Positions 35,615 to 44,144 of a DNA stretch of 64,000 bases are shown here, piece after piece; the stretch's first letter is position 1, and each line of letters begins with the position of its first letter. Under the pieces are notes generated by a model. That model searched no databases. It saw nothing but the letters and a program-made list of their open reading frames with translations, and was not told the origin of the DNA. Both the position numbers and the translations under genes were made by a program. The DNA comes from Phocaeicola salanitronis DSM 18170 (GTDB lineage: Bacteria; Bacteroidota; Bacteroidia; Bacteroidales; Bacteroidaceae). Location of the stretch: contig NC_015164.1 of assembly GCF_000190575.1 (NCBI RefSeq), positions 2,170,001-2,234,000 of the forward strand, given 5' to 3'.

Positions 35615-35869
35615 AATGTGCCACTCAGAAACGCAGATTAACGCGGATTAGCGCAGATGAAGAGCAAGATAATTAGAACAATTTTAATATCCGCATTCTA
35701 CCCAATTGCCTTGTAGGGGCGTATCGCATACGCCCCGAAGACATCCGCATGGGTTAGTTGATGCATTCGGGCGTATGCGATACGCCCCTACATGGGATGT
35801 TTGCGGATATTCACATAGAATAATAATCCGCGAAAATCTGCGTTAATCTGCGTTTCTAAACTGACACAT
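35615..35869. repeat. Family D inverted-repeat element, copy D1, with family B copy nested inside
   Basis: Left end contains CAGAAACGCAGATTAACGCG, right end is the complement ATCTGCGTTAATCTGCGTTT with CTGACACAT as outermost bases. Element B3 (35685-35813) lies inside it. The right end meets the stop codon (TGA, read on the minus strand) of the transglutaminase-fold gene. A second copy is at 60703-60870. Confidence 0.85.
35685..35813. repeat. Family B inverted-repeat element, copy B3 (129 bp)
   Basis: Same length and core as B2: TAATATCCGCATTCTACCC end, strong GTAGGGGCGTATCGCATACG / complement hairpin, and GCGGATATTCA end. It is nested within D1. Confidence 0.85.
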
Positions 35870-38466
35870 CACAACCCATGAACCGTATGCAAGAGCTGGT
35901 CGCCCATGCCGATGGTATAGCCATGCGACTCGAATACCACACGGTTGAACGTATCGGCTATGATGAAAACCGGAAGACGGGTGCCAGCCTGAAGCTTCAT
36001 CTCCTGCCGGATAGCGGCCTCTATGCTTCCGTCAGCATCAATACCGAAAACTACGGTCGAAGGCAAGCCTTCTATCGGAGCCGACTGATATTTCTCGTAT
36101 GCGGCACGTGAGGGGAAAAGCAACACAATCTTCCGTCCCCATTTCTCCAGTTCCGAGGCTTTGGCGGCGATGTCCTTCAAGGCATGGTTGGTAGGCTCAT
36201 CACCCACGCCTAAAATGCCCACAATGAAATAGCCCCTGCCCGTAGTGAGCAAAACCGAAGTCTCCCCGCCTTCCGGAGTCTGGAACTTGGATTCCGAATT
36301 GAAGCTGCCTATCACACTGACCGCCTCCTCACTCTCACGCATCACCAGTCCTACATCGGTTTCCTTATCCTGCTCCACGCCAAAGAAAGACACTTGCGCC
36401 AGCACGCCTCCCTTAGCCAGACGGGTGCCGGATACCATCATATAATAGCCTGCCGGAACCGGGACCGGTTCTTTGAACAACTTGCTCCAAGGCTCGAAAT
36501 CGGGATAAACCTGCAAGGCAAACCCTTCTCCATCGAAACGGGACAAGGAAAAATGGCGTGCATACGACGGGTCGCCCAGACGGGGTATCGGCGTATAGTC
36601 CAGCTTCAGCGTGCCTTCCGCCACTTGTTCCGAACGTCCGCTTTCGAAATCTACCGCTACGTCCTTGCCGTTCTCCTTATATAATACATATCCCGTCACA
36701 CGGTCTATCCATGCGGGAATGCCGAGCGAACGTGCCACCGCTACAAAGAACGTGTTCCGCGAAGTACGGTCTGCCATACGGCTTTCCCACACCCCTTCGG
36801 GAGAAATCACCGTACCCACCGTGCACAAGTCATCCCGGAGCGTCAGGCTATCCTTGCACCATTCCACCAGTTCCAAAGGCCTCGCGCGGAAACGGGCGGC
36901 ATCCGTTTCGGGTATCTCACGCTGGAAGAACGAACGGTAAGGAGTCAGCATTTCGTATCCGATGCGCGGAGCCAAGACCGTAGCCACATCCGCCAGCGAA
37001 TCCGTATGATACAGATGGTCATCCAGCACGCTTGCCTCCGCATCGCGCAAGTCTTTCTCGGCAAGTGTGCCCAGCAAATCCAGCGCACGACTCCGCATCT
37101 CCCGTCCTGCCGCTTCTTTCAAGAAAGCCTCTATCTCCGAAGCGTTTCCGCGCGAAGCCACGATATAGGGTGCAACCGCTTCTGCTTCATAGCCTGTTTC
37201 CGAGGCAAAGGCACGAATCGCGTCCGCACCGGGGAAGGAAGCGATATACGCATGGCGGATGGAGTCTTCCCGGTTGAAACGGATATCGTTCTCAGCGCGT
37301 TGCTCCGGCGTGACTTCCGGAAGTGTCGGGTCACCTGCGGGAGGAACGATGTCAAGCGAGAACGAAAGCGTGTCGCCTACCTGATGTTCGAGCCGGAGTT
37401 CTACTTCCTTGTCTTTTCCGAAAGACACTTTCTGTATTCCGAACGCACGGTCTTTCACCGCCAGCACCACCATATCTCCCAGTCCGGCGGAAAGGCTTGC
37501 CCGTCCGTCCGCACCTGTCTTCTGGGATGAAACCGGATAAAACTCCGCATAGTTATAGATGCCAAAGCGCACGCAAGCATCTCCGACGGGCTTTCCGTCG
37601 ATATCCGTTACGAGTACCGTTACCGGTGCGTTCTGCGCATAGTTTCCTATCACATTTATTTCGGTATAATTGGCGGTGGTGCGCATCACCTCTTCCGGTC
37701 CCTCGTAATAACCGAACACCTTGGTGTGCATCAGCATGCCGCGGCTTGCCGGCTCGTTGAACCAGCCCAAATTAAGCACCGGCTCAGGCTCGCACGCTCC
37801 CAGGAAATACCATTTCCCGTCTACCCAAGCCTCTACCCACGCATGATTGTCGTCGGTATGTGCCCAGCGGGGCGTATAGACCTGCCGTGCCGGAATGCCC
37901 ACCGAGCGGAGCGCAGCCACAAGGAAAGTGGACTCTTCCCCACAACGCCCGTAAGCCGTCCGCACCGTGGCAAGGGGCGAACTGGTACGCGCGTCCGAAG
38001 GCTGGTAATTCGCCTTCTCGTGGCACCAATGGTTTACCTCAAGCACGGCGTCATACATCGCCAATCCCTTCAGGCGGGGCATCAGTTCATCGTGGAACAC
38101 CATCCGCGAGCGGTCGAGCGCCTCGTTATTCACCCGCACCGGAAGGACAAAATGCCGGAACACATCATCGGGAATCTTCTTCCCCCACTCCGTCTCTTCG
38201 CGCGTGGCAAACGAGCTCCGGATGTTTTCCAGATAAAAGTTGCCCGAATAATCCGTAATATCGCCCACCGGCATATACGCATAAAAGAACATCAGGGCAT
38301 CCCGTTCTTCAGCTGTCAATCCTTCATCATCGAACACACCGAAAAAATCCCCTTGTGAGAACAAAGCCTTTTTCGCCTGGAAATCAGCCTTCACCTGCTT
38401 CTCGAACGGAGATGTACATGCAGACAATAATGCACATAGCATACCGACACAAACTAATTTTCTCAT
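35869..38466 (-). CDS. Large lipoprotein with transglutaminase fold, carboxypeptidase-like beta domain and thioredoxin-like C terminus
   Basis: Exported lipoprotein of 865 residues; lipobox LLSAC puts the lipidated Cys at 17. A transglutaminase-like domain (about 140-235) shows the catalytic Cys in AYGRCGEESTFLVAALRSVG (Cys175) and His in TDDNHAWVEAW (His208). A beta-sandwich domain (about 285-350, VTVLVTDIDGKPVGDACVRF) follows. Near 570-620 a second segment, SRNTFFVAVARSLGIPAWID, copies the first active-site helix but without Cys. The C-terminal 150 residues resemble a thioredoxin fold (IVLLFPSRAAYEKY). Likely a peptide- or protein-processing enzyme of the envelope; the true reaction is unknown. 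No partner gene is nearby. Confidence 0.75.
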   Translation of the reverse strand: MRKLVCVGMLCALLSACTSPFEKQVKADFQAKKALFSQGDFFGVFDDEGLTAEERDALMFFYAYMPVGDITDYSGNFYLENIRSSFATREETEWGKKIPDDVFRHFVLPVRVNNEALDRSRMVFHDELMPRLKGLAMYDAVLEVNHWCHEKANYQPSDARTSSPLATVRTAYGRCGEESTFLVAALRSVGIPARQVYTPRWAHTDDNHAWVEAWVDGKWYFLGACEPEPVLNLGWFNEPASRGMLMHTKVFGYYEGPEEVMRTTANYTEINVIGNYAQNAPVTVLVTDIDGKPVGDACVRFGIYNYAEFYPVSSQKTGADGRASLSAGLGDMVVLAVKDRAFGIQKVSFGKDKEVELRLEHQVGDTLSFSLDIVPPAGDPTLPEVTPEQRAENDIRFNREDSIRHAYIASFPGADAIRAFASETGYEAEAVAPYIVASRGNASEIEAFLKEAAGREMRSRALDLLGTLAEKDLRDAEASVLDDHLYHTDSLADVATVLAPRIGYEMLTPYRSFFQREIPETDAARFRARPLELVEWCKDSLTLRDDLCTVGTVISPEGVWESRMADRTSRNTFFVAVARSLGIPAWIDRVTGYVLYKENGKDVAVDFESGRSEQVAEGTLKLDYTPIPRLGDPSYARHFSLSRFDGEGFALQVYPDFEPWSKLFKEPVPVPAGYYMMVSGTRLAKGGVLAQVSFFGVEQDKETDVGLVMRESEEAVSVIGSFNSESKFQTPEGGETSVLLTTGRGYFIVGILGVGDEPTNHALKDIAAKASELEKWGRKIVLLFPSRAAYEKYQSAPIEGLPSTVVFGIDADGSIEAAIRQEMKLQAGTRLPVFIIADTFNRVVFESHGYTIGMGDQLLHTVHGL

Positions 38467-38582
38467 AAGTCTTGCTTTTTATATTCCTCATTTCACAAAA
38501 ACAACCTGTAGGGCAGGGGTTGCCTGCCCTTGCTTTACTTGCTCTTCCCAATTCGCCACACAGTGCGTGACCAATCTTGACC

Positions 38583-38924
38583 GTCACGCTGGATTTGCAA
38601 TCCAGCGTAATAACATGTGCGGATTTGCAATCCGCATCATCAGCAAATGGCTCCGGATTGCAAATCCGGCGTGACCGAAATGAATTACGAAAAATTACAT
38701 CCTGTTTTCCTGTAGAGACGTCACATTGTGGCGTCTCTGAATACATCCGCAAGATATTCACATACAAAAACAGATAGCATCCCTGCGGTTGGGGAGACGC
38801 CACAATGTGACGTCTCTACTACATGCCGTATTCCCCGTCACGCTGGATTTGCAATCCAGCGTAATAACACGTGCGGATTTGCAATCCGCATCATCAACAA
38901 ATGGCTCCGGATTGCAAATCCGGC
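38583..38924. repeat. Composite repeat F: two palindrome clusters around a long hairpin
   Basis: Two nearly identical units (38583-38675 and 38837-38924), each with three palindromes: CTGGATTTGCAATCCAG, GCGGATTTGCAATCCGC and CCGGATTGCAAATCCGG. Between them, GTAGAGACGTCACATTGTGG (38712) pairs with the complementary arm that ends at 38819. A small GGGCAGG/CCTGCCC hairpin precedes at 38511-38529. Confidence 0.85.
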
Positions 38925-38974
38925 ATGGCTGAACAAAGATAAGGAAAAAACGATTCATTCTCAAATTTATTTCC

Positions 38975-38982
38975 TACCTTTG
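38975..38982 (+). promoter_or_regulatory. -7 box of rpoN
   Basis: TACCTTTG, 23 bases before the ATG at 39006, so the leader is short. Confidence 0.5.
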
Positions 38983-39005
38983 CGAAAGTTAATCAAATCC
39001 GGCTT

Positions 39006-40490
39006 ATGGCAATACATTCAAGTCAAGTACAGACACAGACACAGCAACAAGTACAGACCTTGTCGCCCCAACAGATATTGGCGGTCAAATTACTGGAACT
39101 CCCTACGGTAGAACTGGAAGAGCGCGTCCACGCGGAACTTCTGGACAATCCGGCACTGGAAGAAGGCAAGGAGCCTTCAGAAGACGACCTGCACGGCGAC
39201 GAGGGGGAAGACTATGCCACCGACCAGGACGGCGAGCCGAATACCGATTACGGAGAGGACCTCTCGCTGGGCGATTACCGCACCGAAGACGACATACCCG
39301 ATTACAAGCTGCAGGAGAACAACCGCTCGAAAGACGACAAGCCCGAAGACATCCCTTTCTCGGACAACGTCTCTTTCTACGAAACCCTGAAAGAACAGCT
39401 TGACATGCAAGCCCTGACGCCCGAAGAAAAACAATTGGGCGAATACCTTATCGGCTCGCTCGACGACGACGGGCTCTTGCGGAAAAGCATCGACACCCTT
39501 ATCGACGAACTCGCCATCTACCAAGGGATAAACGCCACGCCCCAAGAAGCGGAACACGTACTTTCCATCATCCAGGACTTCGACCCGGCGGGCATCGGCG
39601 CGAGAAACCTCCAAGAATGCCTCCTGCTGCAAATCAAGCGCAAGGAAGATTCGCCCTTGAAACAAACCGAATACGACATCATCAGCAAGTGCTGTGACGA
39701 GTTCACGAAGAAAAACAAGGATAAAATCCTGCAAAAGCTGAACATCACCGAAAAGCAATACAACGATGCCGTAGCAGAACTGGTAAAGCTCAACCCGCGC
39801 CCGGGAAGCTCGATGGGAGAAACCATCGGAAAGAACATCCAGCAAATCATCCCCGACTTTATCGTGGAGACCGAAGACGACGGCACCGTCAGCCTGAGCC
39901 TCAACAACCACAACGTGCCCGAACTCCGCCTGAGCCGCGAATTCACCGACATGCTGGACGAGCACACGCGCAACAAGACAAACCAAAGCAAGGAATCGAA
40001 AGACGCCATGCTTTTCCTGAAACAGAAAGTAGACGCCGCGCAAAACTTCATCAATGCCGTCAAGCAGCGGCAACAGACCCTGATGAGTACCATGCAGGCG
40101 ATTATCGACCTGCAACGCCCCTTCTTCCAGGAGGGAGACGAGTCGCTGCTGCGCCCGATGATTCTGAAAGACGTGGCGGAACGCGCACGCCTGGACGTGT
40201 CGACCGTCTCGCGCGTAAGCAACAGCAAATACGTGCAGACCAACTTCGGCATCTACCCGCTCAAGTTCTTCTTCAGCGACGGATATACCACCGAAAGCGG
40301 GGAAGAGCTTTCGGTACGCGAAATCAAACGCATCCTGAAAGAGTGTGTAGACCACGAAGACAAAAACCGTCCGTACACCGACGACGAACTGGCGGTTATC
40401 CTGAAAGAGAAAGGCTATCCGCTGGCACGGCGCACCGTATCCAAATACCGCCAACAGCTGAACATCCCCGTGGCACGATTAAGAAGATAA
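39006..40490 (+). CDS. rpoN: RNA polymerase sigma-54 factor
   Basis: Alternative sigma factor of 494 residues that needs an AAA+ activator to open promoters. Region I at the N terminus is Gln-rich and ends with the QILAVKLLELPTVELEERV helices and the NPALEE motif; an acidic region II follows (about 60-110); the core-binding and helix-turn-helix parts end in the RpoN box, ARRTVSKYRQQLNIP, near residue 480. All parts are present, so it should be active. Next gene (PAP2) starts 12 bases later and is likely co-transcribed. Antisense open frames in this GC-rich gene are shadows. Confidence 0.97.
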   Translation: MAIHSSQVQTQTQQQVQTLSPQQILAVKLLELPTVELEERVHAELLDNPALEEGKEPSEDDLHGDEGEDYATDQDGEPNTDYGEDLSLGDYRTEDDIPDYKLQENNRSKDDKPEDIPFSDNVSFYETLKEQLDMQALTPEEKQLGEYLIGSLDDDGLLRKSIDTLIDELAIYQGINATPQEAEHVLSIIQDFDPAGIGARNLQECLLLQIKRKEDSPLKQTEYDIISKCCDEFTKKNKDKILQKLNITEKQYNDAVAELVKLNPRPGSSMGETIGKNIQQIIPDFIVETEDDGTVSLSLNNHNVPELRLSREFTDMLDEHTRNKTNQSKESKDAMLFLKQKVDAAQNFINAVKQRQQTLMSTMQAIIDLQRPFFQEGDESLLRPMILKDVAERARLDVSTVSRVSNSKYVQTNFGIYPLKFFFSDGYTTESGEELSVREIKRILKECVDHEDKNRPYTDDELAVILKEKGYPLARRTVSKYRQQLNIPVARLRR

Positions 40491-40502
40491 AAAAAGACGA
40501 AT

Positions 40503-41183
40503 ATGGAAGAAACAAACATTCCCAGCCAACTGACGTATCACGAACCGGAGCCGGACAAAGGCAACAGGCCGAAAGACACGCTGTACAGGGCATCGCGCGT
40601 CATTTCCGCGGTATTCACCCCTTTCATGCTCCCGTTCGTAGCGTTCGTCTTGCTTTTTACGTTCACTTACCTCCACATCCTGCCCCTCCGGTATAAGCTG
40701 ACCGCACTCTGCATCGTGTATTGCTTCACCATCCTGCTGCCCATGCTCGGCATTTACCTGATGCAGAAAATCAACGGATGGACGCTTCACGAACTGGGCA
40801 AGCGCGAACGCCGGTTCGTCCCCTACGCGCTCACCATCCTGAGCTATGCCGGATGCGTCCTCACCATGTACCGCTACCACTTGCCCCGTTACATGGGAGG
40901 CATCATCGTAGCCACCCTGCTCTGCATGGTCATCTGCGCACTTATCAACATCAAGTGGAAAATCAGCACCCATACGGCAAGCAGCGGCATGATGGTAGGC
41001 GGATTGCTCTCGTACAGCTTTATCTTCCAGTTCAATCCCACAGGATGGCTCTGCGCCTTCATCCTGCTTGCCGGCATGCTGGGCTCGGCACGCATCATCG
41101 TCCGCCAGCACACATTAAACGAAGTGGCCGGCGGATTCTTCGTAGGGCTGTTCTGCGGAGTCATCGGAATCTTGTTTATCTGA
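40503..41183 (+). CDS. PAP2-family membrane phosphatase
   Basis: Inner-membrane protein of 226 residues with about six membrane segments. Motifs of the type 2 phosphatidic acid phosphatase family are recognisable but partly degenerate: KISTHTASSGMMVG (motif 2, with its His) and ARIIVRQHTLNEVAGGFFVG (motif 3, SxRxxxxxHxxxxxxxG). The KREKRRR-type motif 1 is represented by GKRERRFVPY. Substrate may be undecaprenyl pyrophosphate or another lipid phosphate, not decidable here. It directly follows rpoN (12-base gap). The stop codon TGA overlaps the start of a decayed alcohol-dehydrogenase fragment. Confidence 0.8.
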   Translation: MEETNIPSQLTYHEPEPDKGNRPKDTLYRASRVISAVFTPFMLPFVAFVLLFTFTYLHILPLRYKLTALCIVYCFTILLPMLGIYLMQKINGWTLHELGKRERRFVPYALTILSYAGCVLTMYRYHLPRYMGGIIVATLLCMVICALINIKWKISTHTASSGMMVGGLLSYSFIFQFNPTGWLCAFILLAGMLGSARIIVRQHTLNEVAGGFFVGLFCGVIGILFI

Positions 41184-41466
41184 ATTTGAAAAAGCATTGT
41201 ATGTCACGCTGGAGTTCATCAAAATGGCACGTGCCATGGGCATGAAAGACGCTTCGAAGCCGGAAGATTTCCTCACCGCCCTTACCCAGCTTCAGAAAGC
41301 CTGCGGTGTAGACAACCTGAAGATGAGCGACTATGCCATCCGGAAAGAAGAATGCTTGACCTTGGCACGCAACGCCCGTGAAACGATGGGCGGACTCTAT
41401 GCCGCCAATCCGTGCGAAATGACCGACGAAGATTGCGCAGGCATTTTCAAGAGGGCATACAAATAA
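41179..41466 (+). pseudogene. C-terminal fragment of an iron-containing alcohol dehydrogenase
   Basis: The frame from 41179 reads SEFEKALYVTLEFIKMARAM and ends, about 95 residues in all, with ARETMGGLYAANPCEMTDED and a TAA at 41464. This matches the C-terminal end of group III (Fe-dependent) alcohol dehydrogenases, which are about 380-400 residues long; roughly the first 290 residues, including the metal-binding histidines, are missing. There is no ribosome-binding site or suitable start; the fragment begins exactly at the PAP2 stop codon. A deletion that joined the two genes is the simplest explanation. Confidence 0.7.
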
Positions 41467-41483
41467 GCATGTAAATACCAACT

Positions 41484-41549
41484 TTCACCACAGAAACACG
41501 CAGAGTCTGAAGATATTCCTCTGTGAGACTCTGTGTCCTCCGTGGCGAA
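41484..41549. repeat. Family E hairpin, copy E3
   Basis: TTCACCACAGAAACACGCAG at the left and CTGTGTCCTCCGTGGCGAA at the right pair imperfectly, with AGAGTCT/AGACTCT as an inner stem. It lies between the dehydrogenase fragment and the 3' end of the GH3 gene. Confidence 0.65.
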
Positions 41550-41563
41550 CAAATACAAAACTG

Positions 41564-43786
41564 TTAAATTAATTCGAACGATACTGTTCCGCGAATATCA
41601 GAAGAAGACGAACCAATGTATGCCTTGAACTTTCCAGGTTCTGCTATCCATTTATGTTGTGTTTCGTCAAAGAATTTCAACGCATCCGAACCAATGGTGA
41701 AAGTCACTTCTTTTTCCTCTCCGGGTTGTAAGGTTATTTTTTGAAAACCCTTTAGCTCTTTTACGGGACGTAATACACTGCATTTTTCATCGCCAATATA
41801 CAATTGGATAATTTCTTTGCCCATTACTTTCCCCGTGTTTTTCACTTTTACTGTAAACTTGATTGTTTCATCTTGCTTCATTTTTTTTGCCGACGCCATG
41901 GGCTTGCTATAATCAAAAGCTGTATAGCTTAAACCATGACCGAAAGGAAACATCGGTCTGATTTTTTTTGTATCATACCAGCGATAACCTACCAAGATGT
42001 CTTCTCTATAAATTTCATTGATGCTATCTCCCGGGTAACATAAAGCATCGAAGGCGTGGGCAGGACAATCTTCCAATTTTACGGGATAAGAGAATGGCAA
42101 TTTTCCGCTCGGATTGACCTCTCCACTCAGTACGTCAGCCAACGCTTTGCCGGTGACGGTTCCGAAATACCAGCCTTGAATGACCGAAGGCACTTCGTCC
42201 AGCCATGGCATGGCTACAGCGTTCCCACTCAATAAGACGACTACGATGTTTTTATTGACTTTTGCCAAAGACCGAATCAACTCGTCTTGACCGAAAGGAA
42301 GGTTGTACGACAGGCGGTCGCCTCCTTCGCAGTCCTGCTGGTGGTTCTTGTTCAGTCCGCCCACATAAATAATCAAGTCTGCATCGGCAGCTTTGGTTAT
42401 GGCGTCATTTCTTAACGAATCCATGACGGATTGAGGAATCTCATCCACTCGCCCGAACATGTCACGTCCTGCCATGTATCCTTGTGCATAAATGACATTG
42501 CCGAATTTTTCGCGGATGCCTTCCAAAGGAGAGATAAAGTTTTTCGGTTTCAGTTCAGAGGAGCCTCCCCCCGTCATCAAGTTGCGTGTAGCATTATCGC
42601 CTACGACTAAAATGCGTTTGTATTTATCTGATTGCAAAGGAAGCAAACCAGCCTGTTCCTTTCTGTTTCCATTTTTCAGCAACACAGTCCCCTCGGTAGC
42701 AATATCATACGCAGTTTGATAATGTTCCTGGGTAGTCATGGAACCGTAAGGCTTGTTCTTGTTCATGGCCGTGCGGAATATCAATCTTAATATACGCGCT
42801 ACCTTATCGTTGACTACTTCCATGGGGATTTTTCCTTCTTTAATCATCTTCAGGTAGTTCTTGCCTAAGTAATAGTCATCGTAACCGAATGCCGATTCCG
42901 ATGTAAGCCCGTTGGTATATGACCCCATTTCTAAATCCAGTCCGTACATCGCCGCTTCGTAGGTGTCGTGCGCCGCTCCCCAGTCGGTCACTACACATCC
43001 GTCAAACTTCCAGTCCCCTTTCAGGATATCGTTGTTCAGCAATTTGTGGTGAGTGGCATGCGTGCCGCGCACTTTATTGTATGCCCCCATGATGGTCCAT
43101 GTGCCGCCACGCTCTACCGCAGCCTTGAATGCCGGGAGATAAATTTCATATAAGGCACGGTCGCTGACTTGCACATTAATGTGGTTACGCCATAATTCCT
43201 GGTTGTTCAATGCATAATGTTTCACACATGCGGCCACTCCATTCTTCTGTACCTCTTGAATATAAGGCACACACATTTCGGAAGCAAGATAAGGATCTTC
43301 TCCCATATATTCGAAATTACGTCCGTTCAAAGGAGTCCGGTAAATATTTACGCCCGGCCCTAACAATACGTCTTTTTCACGATAACGGGCTTCTTCACCA
43401 ATCGCTTTCCCGTATTTGCCTGAAAGTTCCGGATTCCACGTTGCCGCCAGACATGTCAATGCAGGGAAAGCGGTACAACTGTCATTGGTCCATCCCGAAT
43501 ATCCCCAGTCGTTCCAATTGATTTCAGCCCGGACACCATGCGGTCCGTCTGTATACCAAAGTTCGGGGATGCCTAACCGGGAGCATCCAGGGGATGTGAA
43601 TTTCCCTTGGGCGTAACTGAGCCGAACTTTTTCTTCAATGGTCATTCGGCTGAGAGCATCTTGTACGCGCGCTTCTATGGGCTGGCTGTCATCCAAATAA
43701 ATTGGAGTTGTTTCTGCCGTTTGTCCGTATGTTGTACAAATGGACAAGGCGGTGCCTATACACAGGTTAAATATAAATGTTTTCAT
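41564..43786 (-). CDS. Glycoside hydrolase family 3 enzyme (beta-glucosidase-like), PUL member
   Basis: Exported exo-acting hydrolase of 740 residues. Signal peptide MKTFIFNLCIGTALSICTTYG, then the GH3 N-terminal barrel (about 45-330) with the substrate-binding KHYALN segment and the nucleophile Asp in GCVVTDWGAAHD (near residue 267), the C-terminal alpha/beta sandwich, and a fibronectin-III-like domain at the end (VTFTIGSDALKFFDE). Retaining release of terminal beta-linked glucose from oligosaccharides is the most common activity for this layout. Last gene of the locus. The spacer to the lipoprotein gene upstream carries two family A elements. Confidence 0.9.
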   Translation of the reverse strand: MKTFIFNLCIGTALSICTTYGQTAETTPIYLDDSQPIEARVQDALSRMTIEEKVRLSYAQGKFTSPGCSRLGIPELWYTDGPHGVRAEINWNDWGYSGWTNDSCTAFPALTCLAATWNPELSGKYGKAIGEEARYREKDVLLGPGVNIYRTPLNGRNFEYMGEDPYLASEMCVPYIQEVQKNGVAACVKHYALNNQELWRNHINVQVSDRALYEIYLPAFKAAVERGGTWTIMGAYNKVRGTHATHHKLLNNDILKGDWKFDGCVVTDWGAAHDTYEAAMYGLDLEMGSYTNGLTSESAFGYDDYYLGKNYLKMIKEGKIPMEVVNDKVARILRLIFRTAMNKNKPYGSMTTQEHYQTAYDIATEGTVLLKNGNRKEQAGLLPLQSDKYKRILVVGDNATRNLMTGGGSSELKPKNFISPLEGIREKFGNVIYAQGYMAGRDMFGRVDEIPQSVMDSLRNDAITKAADADLIIYVGGLNKNHQQDCEGGDRLSYNLPFGQDELIRSLAKVNKNIVVVLLSGNAVAMPWLDEVPSVIQGWYFGTVTGKALADVLSGEVNPSGKLPFSYPVKLEDCPAHAFDALCYPGDSINEIYREDILVGYRWYDTKKIRPMFPFGHGLSYTAFDYSKPMASAKKMKQDETIKFTVKVKNTGKVMGKEIIQLYIGDEKCSVLRPVKELKGFQKITLQPGEEKEVTFTIGSDALKFFDETQHKWIAEPGKFKAYIGSSSSDIRGTVSFELI

Positions 43787-43823
43787 GATTTATAATAAAA
43801 GAAATAAGTGTCTGGAGACATTA

Positions 43824-43892
43824 AAGCCTGCTTAAATTTTCCCATAGAGTGATGCTATATCAGGTTCTTTTGAGCAAATTCAAACAGGCTCT
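43824..43892. repeat. Family A element, minimal copy A3 (69 bp)
   Basis: Ends AAAGCCTGCTTAAATTTTC and CAAATTCAAACAGGCTCT. Its inside (ATATCAGGTTCTTTT) matches the inverse of the right part of A2, so it seems an internally deleted copy. Confidence 0.7.
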
Positions 43893-43930
43893 AAGTGTCC
43901 TACTGAAAAATTATTCTCGCTTTTCTAAAT

Positions 43931-44144
43931 TTAGGAACTGTTTTTGAGAAGCTGTTTTGAATTTCTCCAAAAAGTTTTTCTTGGCTTGATGCATTCGTTT
44001 TCGTGTGCGCTTTGGGCATTTTGGGGTCATTCCCGCTTCTGCTCTTCGTCAGATAGCCAGTATCTTCCTCATAGTAAAGACGCAAGATTTTGCGTCTTTA
44101 CTCATTCCAAATCAGCACACGATAAATTCAAAAACAGTTTCTTA
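43931..44144. repeat. Family A variant, copy A4 (214 bp)
   Basis: Ends TTAGGAACTGTTTTTGA and TCAAAAACAGTTTCTTA are inverted repeats. Bases 43945-44073 match A1 in reverse. A perfect 12-base hairpin GTAAAGACGCAA/TTGCGTCTTTAC lies at 44074-44101. Its right end includes the TAA stop codon of the IPT-domain lipoprotein gene. Confidence 0.75.

Larger units (their letters stand above)
38467..39005. other. 539-base intergenic region upstream of rpoN
   Basis: Divergent spacer between the transglutaminase-fold gene and rpoN. Nearly all of it is a composite of inverted repeats (38502-38924). The rpoN -7 box is at 38975-38982. No gene found. Confidence 0.6.

Noticed and set aside
39177..40454. Open frame of 425 codons antisense to rpoN
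   Set aside because: GC-rich genes keep the antisense frame open by chance; the sense frame has all sigma-54 regions including the RpoN box.
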